A DNA stretch of 20,232 nucleotides. Source: Clostridiales bacterium. Lineage in GTDB: Bacteria > Bacillota > Clostridia > Lachnospirales > Lachnospiraceae. Positions 1 to 7,049 of this stretch are shown piece after piece. The notes beneath the pieces are model-generated. The model worked only from the letters and a program-made list of their open reading frames with translations. It was not told where the DNA came from and ran no database searches. Both the position numbers and the translations under genes were made by a program. Position 1 is the stretch's first letter; the number at the start of each line of letters is the position of its first letter. Where the stretch lies: NCBI GenBank assembly GCA_018365455.1, contig JAGZJZ010000092.1:1-20232 (forward strand), written 5' to 3'.

Positions 1-41
1 TCTTAATCAGGGTGTCCAGGGTTCGAGCCCCTGAAGGCGCA
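1..41 (+). tRNA. tRNA-Lys (anticodon CTT), 3' half only
   Basis: The window opens inside a tRNA. The first bases are T33, anticodon CTT (2-4), A37-A38 and the 3' side of the anticodon stem (7-11). The variable loop follows, then a perfect T-arm: CAGGG (17-21), loop TTCGAGC (22-28), CCCTG (29-33). Next come the acceptor 3' strand AAGGCGC (34-40) and discriminator A41. The CCA end is not encoded. The CTT anticodon gives lysine, and the acceptor strand fits a GCGCCTT 5' end lying outside the window. Confidence 0.9.
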
Positions 42-44
42 CTA

Positions 45-90
45 AACACTAGCTTTTTGGACGTATGAGCCTTGGGGCTGGTGTTTTTTA
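45..90 (+). terminator. Intrinsic terminator after tRNA-Lys
   Basis: AACACTAGCT (45-54) pairs with GGCTGGTGTT (76-85) using a few G-U pairs, and a T-run follows. It starts four bases after the tRNA and would end the tRNA transcript. Confidence 0.75.
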
Positions 91-109
91 TTGCCTGAAA
101 TGAAATAGA

Positions 110-502
110 TCAGAGGGAAAGCATTTCCCTCAGTCCGTTAATAACGGGGTGATTAGCCGGCAGCCATTCTACGGTATCCAGATGATCTTTATCCAGCCAT
201 TTTGCACCATTATGCTCCAGGAGCGTAATGGTGCCTTTTTTTATACTGCATAGATAGCAGTGCATAGTCAGATGAAAATCAGGATAGTCGTATTCTGTTG
301 TCATAAACAGTTTTTCAGGAATTACTTCCACGGCTAATTCCTCCTGCAGTTCCCGGATCAGTGCGTCTTCGGTGGTTTCGCCGGACTCAATTTTCCCGCC
401 GGGAAACTCCCACAGATTTATAAACTGCCCGTAACCTCTGCGGGTAGTCAGAATTTTGTGATCCTTCATTATAATAGCAGTTGCGATTTCAACCTGTTTC
501 AT
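110..502 (-). CDS. mutT: MutT-type Nudix hydrolase (8-oxo-dGTP diphosphatase)
   Basis: This 130-residue protein of the MutT family probably hydrolyses 8-oxo-dGTP or a related oxidised nucleotide and so cleans the nucleotide pool. The Nudix box spans residues 36-58: G36, E42, then R50-E51-L52 and E54-E55, the metal-binding core. The usual glycine near the end of the box is Ala57, a mild deviation. RRGYG and LWEFPGGK before the box are typical of MutT. The start is set at 502, not at the upstream in-frame ATG (613), because GGAGGT lies just before 502 and a good promoter lies at 531-559, inside the longer reading frame. It is transcribed away from the redox/nth genes. The exact nucleotide substrate cannot be read from sequence. 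Confidence 0.85.
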   Translation of the reverse strand: MKQVEIATAIIMKDHKILTTRRGYGQFINLWEFPGGKIESGETTEDALIRELQEELAVEVIPEKLFMTTEYDYPDFHLTMHCYLCSIKKGTITLLEHNGAKWLDKDHLDTVEWLPANHPVINGLREMLSL

Positions 503-530
503 AAGCACCTCCGAGAAATTATTATTTTCA

Positions 531-559
531 ATTATATCATGAGTTTTTTGGGGATGCAA
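531..559 (-). promoter_or_regulatory. Sigma-A promoter of mutT
   Basis: On the minus strand TTGCAT (559-554), a 17-base spacer and a perfect TATAAT (536-531) form a good promoter. Transcription would begin near 524, about 20 bases before the mutT start codon. Confidence 0.75.
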
Positions 560-663
560 TGAATGCTGCATTCTCAAACGCAAGTACCAAGTACGATAAC
601 AGAAATAGAGCAATACGCAACATTTTCCTTCAAGTGAATATGGCGAAAAAGGTCACTTTATGG

Positions 664-669
664 TATAGT
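664..669 (+). promoter_or_regulatory. Possible -10 element for the thioredoxin-fold/nth unit
   Basis: TATAGT lies 30 bases before the ATG at 699. No convincing -35 hexamer is seen at the right distance, so this is tentative. Confidence 0.4.
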
Positions 670-698
670 GAAAGAAAACAGATGAAAAGGAGACTGCC

Positions 699-947
699 AT
701 GCAAAAAGTTTTAATGATGATTTTAAAAGACTGTCCGCATTGCCATAAGGCACTGGCACTTATGGAGGAACTGAAAACAGAGCACCCTGAGTATGGGAAG
801 ACCGAGGTCAGAATCGCAGATGAATCCGTGGAAACAGAGCTTGCAGAATCTTTGGATTACTGGTATGTTCCCACCTTTTATGTGGGGGATAGCATGAAGG
901 CGTTCCAACCAAAGAAAAGGTGGAAAAAGTATTTAAAGAAGCGTTGA
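699..947 (+). CDS. Thioredoxin/glutaredoxin-fold protein, C-terminus apparently frameshifted
   Basis: This small cytosolic redox protein has a CPHC active site (Cys12, Cys15) after the first strand and a Val-Pro pair (Pro58), the cis-proline typical of the thioredoxin fold. AAGGAG stands before the ATG. The partner is unknown. The in-frame C-terminus after Asp64 (FQPKKRWKKYLKKR) is very basic and unlike the family. Reading the overlapping frame from 893 gives HEGVPTKEKVEKVFKEAL, which looks like the proper last helix, and that frame stops at 956-958. It then overlaps the nth start as ATGA (955-958), the classic layout of coupled genes. I infer a small indel between 889 and 893: a real mutation, a recoding site or a sequence error. 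The annotated frame ends at 947; the restored one would end at 958. Confidence 0.75.
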   Translation: MQKVLMMILKDCPHCHKALALMEELKTEHPEYGKTEVRIADESVETELAESLDYWYVPTFYVGDSMKAFQPKKRWKKYLKKR

Positions 948-954
948 CGGGGTT

Positions 955-1623
955 ATGATGAAAAAAATACAGGTAAAAAAAATATTAGATAAACTGGATG
1001 ATTTGTATGGAGTGGATAAGGATGGATTTCTTCACAGAGAGCCCTGGCAGCTGCTTCTGGCAATTATGATGAGCGCCCAGAGTACTGATGCCCAGGTAGA
1101 TTTGGTACTTCCGTCACTTTATGACAGATATCAGAAAGTGGAAGAGATGGCTGAGGCTGAGATTGAGGAGCTGGAAGGAATGATTAAGACCATCGGGCTT
1201 TACCACAGTAAGGCTAAAAATATGAAAAAATGCTGTCAGCAGCTGGTGGCAGAGTACAACGGACAGGTTCCGGACAACCGTGAGGAATTAATGAAGCTGG
1301 CAGGGGTAGGAAGAAAGACCGCCAATCTTTTTATGTCAGATGCCTATGGTGTTCCAGAGATTACGGTGGATACCCATGTGAACCGGATATCAAACAAACT
1401 GGGCTGGGCGCATCATTCGGATCCGCTGAAAGTGGAACTGGAATTACAGGAAGTACTGCCAAAGGATCACTGGATCAGGATCAATATACAGCTTATCCGT
1501 CATGGGCGCGCGGTATGTAAAGCCAGGAAGCCTATGTGTGGGAATTGTGCACTATCAGAATGGTGTGAATTCCATTTGGCTGAAAATCAATTAAACAAAA
1601 GTAATAAATCAAAAGCAGTGTAA
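955..1623 (+). CDS. nth: Endonuclease III (DNA glycosylase/AP lyase)
   Basis: Bifunctional base-excision repair enzyme that removes oxidised pyrimidines and nicks abasic sites. At 222 residues it is close to the usual family length. It has a helix-hairpin-helix with LAGVGRKTAN, catalytic Lys121 and Asp139 in VDTH (numbered from 955; one less from 958, which equals E. coli Lys120/Asp138). The 4Fe-4S loop is C-x6-C-x2-C-x5-C: Cys188, Cys195, Cys198, Cys204. The start may be 955 or the adjacent ATG at 958. The ribosome binding site is poor, which fits translational coupling to the preceding redox gene. The C-terminal tail after the cluster (about 18 residues) is a short, polar extension. Confidence 0.93.
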   Translation: MMKKIQVKKILDKLDDLYGVDKDGFLHREPWQLLLAIMMSAQSTDAQVDLVLPSLYDRYQKVEEMAEAEIEELEGMIKTIGLYHSKAKNMKKCCQQLVAEYNGQVPDNREELMKLAGVGRKTANLFMSDAYGVPEITVDTHVNRISNKLGWAHHSDPLKVELELQEVLPKDHWIRINIQLIRHGRAVCKARKPMCGNCALSEWCEFHLAENQLNKSNKSKAV

Positions 1624-1643
1624 TAAAAGTAAGAGGTGTAAGG

Positions 1644-1886
1644 ATGAAAATAATCGCAATTCAGGATATCATAGACTGCAATCAAATGCTGAAAGAAAAG
1701 GAATTGGCATTCAAAGTACATATAAGGGATGCCTGCGGCAAACAGTCCTTTTGGATAGAACCACTTGGAAATAAAAGCGGGGAACTGCAGTATAAGGATA
1801 TGTATCAGGCTTTGGATGCTTTTTTCGGGGAAAGAGGATGTAAGATATCATTTAGTGAAGACAAGATTAATTTTTGGGTGGGCTGA
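1644..1886 (+). CDS. Small RDAC-motif protein of unknown function
   Basis: An 80-residue soluble protein with no signal peptide or membrane segment. A central HIRDACGKQSFWIEP stretch (residues 26-40) carries the Arg-Asp-Ala-Cys tetrad that I associate with small conserved RDAC-type proteins of Lachnospiraceae; that family link is from memory. The single Cys in the tetrad, a following aromatic and a Trp near the C-terminus are the notable residues. A purine-rich site (AGAGGTGTAAGG) precedes the ATG. It follows nth by 20 bases and is probably in the same transcript. No function can be assigned. Confidence 0.75.
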   Translation: MKIIAIQDIIDCNQMLKEKELAFKVHIRDACGKQSFWIEPLGNKSGELQYKDMYQALDAFFGERGCKISFSEDKINFWVG

Positions 1887-1895
1887 AGAATTTTT

Positions 1896-1924
1896 TTGCA
1901 TTTTTCTGTCATCTTTGGTATTAT
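1896..1924 (+). promoter_or_regulatory. Sigma-A promoter of the response-regulator gene
   Basis: TTGCAT (1896-1901), 17-base spacer, TATTAT (1919-1924). Transcription would start about 40 bases before the ATG at 1969, making the regulator gene a separate unit from nth. Confidence 0.65.
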
Positions 1925-1968
1925 GGATGAGGTAAATTGTTAGTTGTTATGAGATAGGAGTATGTATA

Positions 1969-3261
1969 ATGATAAAAATGGCTTTGATAGATGATGAACA
2001 ATCTGTTCTTGAATGGCTTGAGAAGTCATTGCCCTGGGAACAGTGTGGAGTCAATCTTGTTGGAACAGCAGAAAATGGAAAACAAGGCCTGGATATCATC
2101 CAAAAAGAATTGCCGGATATTGTAATTACCAGCATAGACATGCCCATAATGGATGGGTTGGAAATGATGGAAAAAGCGGTCGGTATGGGAATAGATACGA
2201 AGTTTATTGTTTTAAGCGGATATAATGAATTTGAGAATGCCCAGGAAGCGATCCGCTATGGAGTAAAGGAATATCTTCCAAAGCCGGTAACGGAAGAGCA
2301 GATACTGGAAGCTGTGAAACGGGTATCCTGCCGGATTGAAGAGAGCAAACGACGTATGGAATGGGTAAAGGAAATGTGCCAGGAACCGCACCAGGATCAG
2401 GATATGCTGACCATCGGGCTTTTTCAGCATCTGATTATGCAGATCCCTGTCCAGGATAAAGTCATACAGGATTACCGGAAGCTGACGGGGCATGGCGAGC
2501 GCACAAAATACCAGGTGATTTTAATTCGGGTAGAGGAGCAGGAAGCCCTGTCATACCCCATTGTTCATATGATAGAAGAGTGTTTTCGGAAATATCATTT
2601 CGATGCAGCAGCGGTGAATTATCTCCCGGGGGAAATTATGCTGGTGATCAGTTATCTTGCAGATAACCTTTTGTATATTATCTTAAATGAAAATATGAAA
2701 AAAGTGACAAAGATGGTTTCAGACCGTCTGGAGAAGGAGTACCAGTTGTCCTGTACCATTGGCATCAGTGAGATACAAAAAGGACTGGAAAGTGTATATG
2801 GCTGTGCAAACCAGGCAAAGAATGCATTGGTTTTTACAACTTTAGAGGAAAATCATAATATCGTGTCTATCAGTAATCTGATGTTTGAGGATGAACAATA
2901 CCATTCTCCCATAAAACGGGAACGCCAGCTTCTGAATGCACTGAAATCCGGGAATGCAGACGAGGCGGAAAGCGTATTGGATTTGATCTATGAGGAATTT
3001 TCCGAACAAAAGAAAAATTCATTGTCCATAAATAAAAAGATATGTACCGAATTGATTGTGGTGTGTATCAAGGGGATTTATCCACTTGGCATGTGCCTGA
3101 ACGAACTGTTCCAGACAGAAGATGATCCGATCTATCTGATACATGATCAGAAAAGTATTACGGATGTTAAGAATATCGTGTACCGGGCAGTTCGACAGAT
3201 GGCGGAGTGTATTGGAGATAAAAAATGTGAAGTACCGGATAGTGATGCCGGAAATAAATAA
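1969..3261 (+). CDS. Atypical response regulator: degenerate receiver, no DNA-binding domain
   Basis: A 430-residue protein resembling the front two thirds of YesN-type (AraC-class) response regulators. The receiver (about 1-120) keeps the acidic pair Asp8-Asp9, the Ser83 switch residue and Lys105 (LPKP). The phospho-acceptor position holds Ser55 (ITSIDMP) where the family has Asp (ITDIxMP); the codon is AGC at 2131-2133. The middle region (about 145-400) matches the linker domain of YesN proteins, with a TIGISE segment. The protein stops at about residue 430, where family members continue into an AraC helix-turn-helix, and a strong terminator follows at once. No histidine kinase is adjacent. 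It may act through protein contacts or as a non-phosphorylated regulator; alternatively it is a decaying gene. The reading frame is intact and has its own promoter and GGAG site. Confidence 0.8.
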   Translation: MIKMALIDDEQSVLEWLEKSLPWEQCGVNLVGTAENGKQGLDIIQKELPDIVITSIDMPIMDGLEMMEKAVGMGIDTKFIVLSGYNEFENAQEAIRYGVKEYLPKPVTEEQILEAVKRVSCRIEESKRRMEWVKEMCQEPHQDQDMLTIGLFQHLIMQIPVQDKVIQDYRKLTGHGERTKYQVILIRVEEQEALSYPIVHMIEECFRKYHFDAAAVNYLPGEIMLVISYLADNLLYIILNENMKKVTKMVSDRLEKEYQLSCTIGISEIQKGLESVYGCANQAKNALVFTTLEENHNIVSISNLMFEDEQYHSPIKRERQLLNALKSGNADEAESVLDLIYEEFSEQKKNSLSINKKICTELIVVCIKGIYPLGMCLNELFQTEDDPIYLIHDQKSITDVKNIVYRAVRQMAECIGDKKCEVPDSDAGNK

Positions 3262-3275
3262 CACCATAGGATTAG

Positions 3276-3315
3276 CACCGTATCTTCTATGAAAAATGGA
3301 AGATACGGTGTTTTT
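3276..3315 (+). terminator. Strong intrinsic terminator of the response-regulator gene
   Basis: CACCGTATCTTC (3276-3287) pairs perfectly with GAAGATACGGTG (3299-3310) around an 11-base loop and is followed by TTTTT. Confidence 0.92.
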
Positions 3316-3573
3316 ACAGATACAGTCAAGTATTCGGTCAGGAGAGAATAAACCGCCGGGAAGTGGATGAGCAGGCTGCGGGGAAAACACCAGGAGAGTC
3401 CCGCTTAGAATTGTAAAAATTTACTATAGACAGAATGGAAAATAAAGGGTATCATAAACATGAAAACAAAAAACTACAAATGTAATATTTGAGCGTACCC
3501 CAAATGGTAATCCACCCATCATACTATTATTTTATTACTATCAGGGGACATGCATCTGACGAGGAGGAACGTT

Positions 3574-4743
3574 ATGAAAAAAATACACAGATATCTTGTA
3601 AAATACCTGATTGTGTTGTCCCTTACATGTCTGCTGCCGCTGCCGGCAAAGGCGGCTGTATCCAATATCAGGGGGATTGACGTATCCAGGTATAACGGAA
3701 ACGTAAACTGGAACAGTGTTAAGCAGCAGGGCTATTCATTTGCTATGCTGAAGACAGGAGACGGTGCGCAGACAGGTACTTACGAAGAGGATCTGGATCA
3801 GCAGTTTGAGGCAAATTACTATGGTGCCGGAAATGCAGGAATCAAGCGCGGCGTCTATCACTTTTGCTGTACCACCACCGTGGCGGGGGCAAAAAAAGAA
3901 GCAGAATACTGCCTGAAGATTTTAAGAGGGAGGAAGCTTGAGTATCCGGTAGTCTATGATATAGAACAAAACGGTACGTTTAAGAAGGGGAAAAAGAATA
4001 CCACTGCAATTGCAAAAGCTTTCTGTGATATAATCAGAAAGGCAGGATATACGCCAATGATCTATTCCTCTGATTACCGTTTAACCAATGATTTTGACTG
4101 GTCCAAGCTTTCCGGGATTAAAATATGGGTAGGCAGTTATGGGATTAAAAAGCCGGCATTTTCCGGATCATATGATATGTGGCAGTATACAGACAAAGGA
4201 AAAGTGCCGGGAGCAAATACAGACAGAGGTTATTGTGATCTGAATTATTCATTTATGGAAGCAGAGCAGATACGTCTGAATACGTCGGAGATAACTCTGG
4301 GTGTAAAAGAGACTTATAAGCTGAAAACTACTGTAAAACCCAGTGGTTGTACGGATTCCAAGAGATACACCACATCCAATAAAAGAGTGGCAACGGTGAA
4401 CTCATCCGGTAAAATTACTGCAAAGAAATCCGGCAGTGCAACGATTACCGTAACCACAGGCAGTGGGAAGACAGCCCAATGTACCGTGAAAGTAAAAAAA
4501 GCGCCGGCAAAAATAAAGTTAAATAAAAAGTCCGTTAGGCTGAGGAGAGGCAAAACATACCAGATTAAACCAATCTTAGCTACAAAGTCCCAAAGTAATA
4601 AGATTACATATTCCTCAGAGCGCAGGGCGGTGGCATCCGTGACAGGAAAAGGTCTGGTACGGGCAAAGAAAAAGGGTATCACTCATATAACAGTGGAGAC
4701 TTATAATAAGAAAAGTACCAGACTAAAAGTAACAGTAATTTAA
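3574..4743 (+). CDS. Secreted GH25 lysozyme with two Ig-like (Big_2) repeats
   Basis: A 389-residue exported muramidase. The N-terminus has lysines, a hydrophobic core and an AKA-A cleavage site near residue 27. The GH25 domain (about 30-230) opens with RGIDVSRYNG (Asp36) and carries the catalytic DIE pair (Asp129, Glu131) in YPVVYDIEQ; the end of the barrel has MWQYTDKG. Two bacterial Ig-like domains follow, about 232-305 and 309-389, each with the V(A/S)xVxxxGxxxAKKxGxxxITV pattern; they probably bind cell wall or act as spacers. The start is 3574 because AGGAGG lies 6 bases upstream (3562-3567); an in-frame ATG at 3550 has no such site. The likely role is peptidoglycan cleavage in wall turnover or competition. 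It stands alone between terminators, and no clear promoter was seen in 3316-3573. Confidence 0.9.
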   Translation: MKKIHRYLVKYLIVLSLTCLLPLPAKAAVSNIRGIDVSRYNGNVNWNSVKQQGYSFAMLKTGDGAQTGTYEEDLDQQFEANYYGAGNAGIKRGVYHFCCTTTVAGAKKEAEYCLKILRGRKLEYPVVYDIEQNGTFKKGKKNTTAIAKAFCDIIRKAGYTPMIYSSDYRLTNDFDWSKLSGIKIWVGSYGIKKPAFSGSYDMWQYTDKGKVPGANTDRGYCDLNYSFMEAEQIRLNTSEITLGVKETYKLKTTVKPSGCTDSKRYTTSNKRVATVNSSGKITAKKSGSATITVTTGSGKTAQCTVKVKKAPAKIKLNKKSVRLRRGKTYQIKPILATKSQSNKITYSSERRAVASVTGKGLVRAKKKGITHITVETYNKKSTRLKVTVI

Positions 4744-4812
4744 TGTCACATTATGAATAAAATATGAATAAAATGTTTTCAGAGTTTTCATAGAACGTTC
4801 AATAGTTCATCA

Positions 4813-4840
4813 TTGAAAGTACACATTTAGAAGTTATGAT
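4813..4840 (+). promoter_or_regulatory. Promoter of a possible small RNA
   Basis: TTGAAA (4813-4818), 16-base spacer, TATGAT (4835-4840). It fires away from the upstream lysozyme gene into a stretch with no reading frame that ends at the 4898 terminator about 80 bases later. Confidence 0.5.
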
Positions 4841-4846
4841 ATAAAC

Positions 4847-4926
4847 ATAACAAACAAAGAATTGTTATATAAACTTTTTCATAACTCCTTCCTTTTTAGC
4901 CCTGCAGTCGTGAAGCAGGGCTTTTT
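4847..4926 (+). ncRNA. Candidate small RNA of about 80 nt
   Basis: The predicted start (about 4847) begins a hairpin, ATAACAA (4847-4853) with TTGTTAT (4862-4868). A pyrimidine-rich single-stranded stretch (about 4873-4897, with CTCCTTCC, able to pair with Shine-Dalgarno sequences) and a terminator hairpin follow. No start codon with a ribosome binding site is present. Promoter, anti-SD-like region and terminator together resemble a trans-acting small RNA. This is inference; the terminator could simply serve the lysozyme gene. Confidence 0.35.
4898..4926 (+). terminator. Intrinsic terminator
   Basis: AGCCCTGC (4898-4905) pairs with GCAGGGCT (4915-4922) around a 9-base loop, then TTTTT. On the minus strand no T-run follows, so it works for rightward transcripts only. 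Confidence 0.88.
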
Positions 4927-4940
4927 AATGCCCAAAATTT

Positions 4941-5582
4941 CTACAGCATGTCCGGTATGAGTGAAGCAAGCTTTTTAGCCAGAAGCATATGGCTGCTCTG
5001 ATCCAGATGCATGTGGTCCTTTGGATGCATACGGATTCCCGGTATGGTGGATGCATCCAGAAAATAGATGCCCAGCCGTTTGGCGATGTCCTCATAATAA
5101 GCAGCCAGTGCCCGGGATTTTTCCACACAGCCTTTTCCCATTTCATCAGCTATAAAAGTATTTTCATAACCCTCTTCTATGGGAGCTGGGGCAATTATTA
5201 AGATCCTGGGATCATGATGCCAGGCATCCGTGACGGACATGGCTTTTCTGGTCAGGCGCTCCATGCCTTTTGCGATGTTCTCAGCGTTAGAGCTGAAACG
5301 TTCCTTCGTATCGTTTGTTCCCAGCATAAGAATGAGAAGATCTACAGGTTCGTGGGTCATAAGGCTTTGAAAAATTGATGACAGACCGTTTAACCCTTCA
5401 AACAGAGGATCTTCAAAGACCGTCGTTCTTCCGCTCAGTCCTTCCTCGCAGATCAGATAATCATCTCCTAGATAGCTGCCCAAAAGGCATGTCCACCGTT
5501 CGTCTTCGGAAAAGCGTCCGTTTGTCCCGGTGCAATAGCCATGAGTGTTGGAGTCTCCGAAGCATACAATATGTTTTTTCAT
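4941..5582 (-). CDS. SGNH/GDSL-family esterase
   Basis: A 213-residue cytosolic SGNH hydrolase. Block I is FGDSNTHG with nucleophile Ser11, the GLSGRTT segment supplies the oxyanion Gly, block III is LMLGTNDTK (Asn90), and block V has Asp189-x-x-His192 (DHMH). The overall pattern resembles the arylesterase/acyltransferase branch represented by the Mycobacterium smegmatis enzyme MsAcT. The start at 5582 has AGGAGGT just upstream. The frame is open further upstream through the tandem repeats, but that extension is hydrophobic repeat translation and not part of the family. It lies downstream of nanA behind a terminator, with its own likely promoter. An O-acetylesterase role in trimming sialic acids is possible from location only. 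Confidence 0.87.
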   Translation of the reverse strand: MKKHIVCFGDSNTHGYCTGTNGRFSEDERWTCLLGSYLGDDYLICEEGLSGRTTVFEDPLFEGLNGLSSIFQSLMTHEPVDLLILMLGTNDTKERFSSNAENIAKGMERLTRKAMSVTDAWHHDPRILIIAPAPIEEGYENTFIADEMGKGCVEKSRALAAYYEDIAKRLGIYFLDASTIPGIRMHPKDHMHLDQSSHMLLAKKLASLIPDML

Positions 5583-5610
5583 TATAATACCTCCTCGTAA
5601 TAAATTTAGA

Positions 5611-5830
5611 TAGAATACCAAAACGTATATAAATAGAATAATACAAATAAATGTAAATAGGACAACTAAAACATATGTAAATAGGATAACATAAACATAT
5701 GTAATAGAATAACCAAAACATATGTAAATAGGATAACATATACGTATGTAAATAGAATAACCAAAACATATGTAAATAGGATAACATATACGTATGTAAA
5801 TAGGATAGCCAAAACATATGTTAATAGAAT
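5611..5830. repeat. Tandem array of about nine 24-bp repeats in the leader of the SGNH gene
   Basis: Units begin at 5611, 5634, 5658, 5682, 5705, 5729, 5753, 5777 and 5801; a tenth partial unit starts at 5825. Each begins TAGAATAAC or TAGGATAAC and ends in TATGTAAA or similar. Two variants alternate, one centred on ACATATGT and one on ATACGTAT (both 8-bp palindromes), so 5705-5752 and 5753-5800 are identical 48-bp copies. Units near the esterase gene are more diverged. One unit is 23 bp. The array fills most of the 5' leader predicted for the minus-strand esterase transcript. Confidence 0.92.
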
Positions 5831-5836
5831 AATCAG

Positions 5837-5865
5837 AGTGTATCATGGGGCGTTTTTTAATACAA
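5837..5865 (-). promoter_or_regulatory. Possible promoter of the SGNH esterase gene
   Basis: Minus strand TTGTAT (5865-5860), 17-base spacer, TACACT (5842-5837). The hexamers are moderate. The start would fall near 5830, exactly where the repeat array begins. Confidence 0.4.
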
Positions 5866-5880
5866 TAGAATAATCGGGAC

Positions 5881-5930
5881 AAAAGAGCCATAATGCAGAG
5901 AAGTTTTACTTCCATGTATATGGCTCTTTT
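5881..5930 (-). terminator. Terminator of nanA (probably bidirectional)
   Basis: AAAAGAGCCATA (5881-5892) and TATGGCTCTTTT (5919-5930) form a perfect 12-bp stem, with an inner GAAGT/ACTTC hairpin. On the minus strand it lies about 75 bases after the nanA stop and ends in TTTT. Confidence 0.82.
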
Positions 5931-6004
5931 CCTTTATGAGCTGCCAGAAAGCAGTTTTTAATATATACTGACAGGGTTTGCCGCTGAAATCCTGAATTTG
6001 GGGA

Positions 6005-6922
6005 TTACCAGCATTTTGTCTCTTCTACAGCTGCTCGGATATCTTCGTACAGCTTTCTGATCTCAGGGTCTTTTTCATCTACCGGAAGGAATGGCAGGCG
6101 TGGGTCGCCGATGTTCACACCATCCATTCGGATGATCGTTTTACAAGCTCCATACATGGAGGGGAAGGAGCACAGGCGGTAAATGAACATGGTTACCATT
6201 ACCTGCAGTTTCTGGGCAGCAGCAATATCCCCACGGCGGATGAGTTCATCCAATTTTAAATATAATTCCGGCATAGCCCCATAGGTGCCGCCAATGGCTG
6301 CATCTGCGCCCATCAGTCTGCCGGCTAAAAACTGCTCATCCGGTCCGTTAAATACGATAAAATCTTCCCCGCCTGCCTGTTTAAACCTTAAAATATCGTG
6401 GCAGGGATCGGAAGAACACTTGACTCCGGCAACCCGTTCATTTTCAAGCATCCGGTGGAATAGGCCCATGGACAGGTTAAATCCGGTGAGCTGGGGAATG
6501 TTATAAATAAAGAAAGGAAGGTCGGCAGCTTCTGTGATTGCGGTCCAGTGGCGGTAGACGCTTTCTTCACTGACATGATAGTAGACGCTTGGTACGGCGG
6601 AAGTACCGTCAGCCCCTGCCTCTTCGGCATGTTTTGCAAGTTCTTGAGAATGACGGGTATCCGCACAGCCTACATGTACGATAACAGTCATTTCATCACC
6701 GGCCTCCTGGGTTACGGCCTCCACAACTTTTTTTCTTTCATCGCTGTCCAGCAGAAAGCCTTCTCCGGTGCTGCCGCATACATACAAACTCTTAACACCC
6801 TTCTGAATATAGTAGCGGGTCAGTTTTTTTGCAGCATCCAGGTCGATATCGCCGGAAGCGTTAAAAGGAGTGTTTAAAGCAACAGTTACATTTTTGAAAC
6901 GTGATACATCGTATTTTGACAT
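6005..6922 (-). CDS. nanA: N-acetylneuraminate lyase
   Basis: Class I aldolase of the DapA/NanA family, 305 residues, which splits N-acetylneuraminate into ManNAc and pyruvate in the cytosol. The pyruvate-binding GSTGEG motif is at 50-55, the catalytic Tyr140 is in YNIPQLTG, and the Schiff-base Lys168 is in VAGVKCSS. The later FNGPDEQFLAG segment matches the region where sialate lyases contact the sugar's glycerol side chain, which favours NanA over dihydrodipicolinate synthase. The neighbours (nanE, transporter, nanK) agree. It is transcribed opposite to nanE from a good divergent promoter (6986-7014). The start codon ATG 6922 is preceded by a weak GAGAGGG site. Confidence 0.93.
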   Translation of the reverse strand: MSKYDVSRFKNVTVALNTPFNASGDIDLDAAKKLTRYYIQKGVKSLYVCGSTGEGFLLDSDERKKVVEAVTQEAGDEMTVIVHVGCADTRHSQELAKHAEEAGADGTSAVPSVYYHVSEESVYRHWTAITEAADLPFFIYNIPQLTGFNLSMGLFHRMLENERVAGVKCSSDPCHDILRFKQAGGEDFIVFNGPDEQFLAGRLMGADAAIGGTYGAMPELYLKLDELIRRGDIAAAQKLQVMVTMFIYRLCSFPSMYGACKTIIRMDGVNIGDPRLPFLPVDEKDPEIRKLYEDIRAAVEETKCW

Positions 6923-6985
6923 GATTATCCCTCTCTTTGTCGAATATTGTTGAATTATGATAGCAGTTACTTCTTTTATATGCTG

Positions 6986-7014
6986 ATTATATCATTGTTG
7001 AACAAAAAAAACAA
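6986..7014 (-). promoter_or_regulatory. Sigma-A promoter of nanA
   Basis: Minus strand TTGTTT (7014-7009), 17-base spacer, perfect TATAAT (6991-6986). The spacer contains one copy of a direct repeat ATTGTTGAA (6994-7002); a second copy lies at 6946-6954, downstream of the start. These are candidate operator half-sites for the RpiR-type regulator of the locus. Confidence 0.72.
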
Positions 7015-7049
7015 CGGAAAAAGAAAAAATTTTTTTTCTAAAAAATATA

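Noticed and set aside
503..613. Longer N-terminus for MutT starting at 613
   Set aside because: The promoter hexamers and the GGAGGT site lie inside this stretch, and MutT proteins start at MKQ.
3316..3415. GC-richer stretch that reads as a short open frame (RINRREVDEQAAGKTPGES)
   Set aside because: No start codon, no ribosome binding site and no recognisable family; possibly a gene remnant but unsupported.
5461..5817. 118-residue frame on the minus strand rich in Tyr, Leu and His
   Set aside because: It is a translation of the tandem repeat running out of frame into the esterase gene; no ribosome binding site.
5611..5830. CRISPR array
   Set aside because: The repeats are directly adjacent with no unique spacers and no cas genes; this is a plain tandem repeat.
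5583..5915. N-terminal extension of the SGNH esterase through the tandem repeats
   Set aside because: The frame is open only because the 24-bp repeat has no stop in it. A strong AGGAGGT site precedes the ATG at 5582 and the family begins there.
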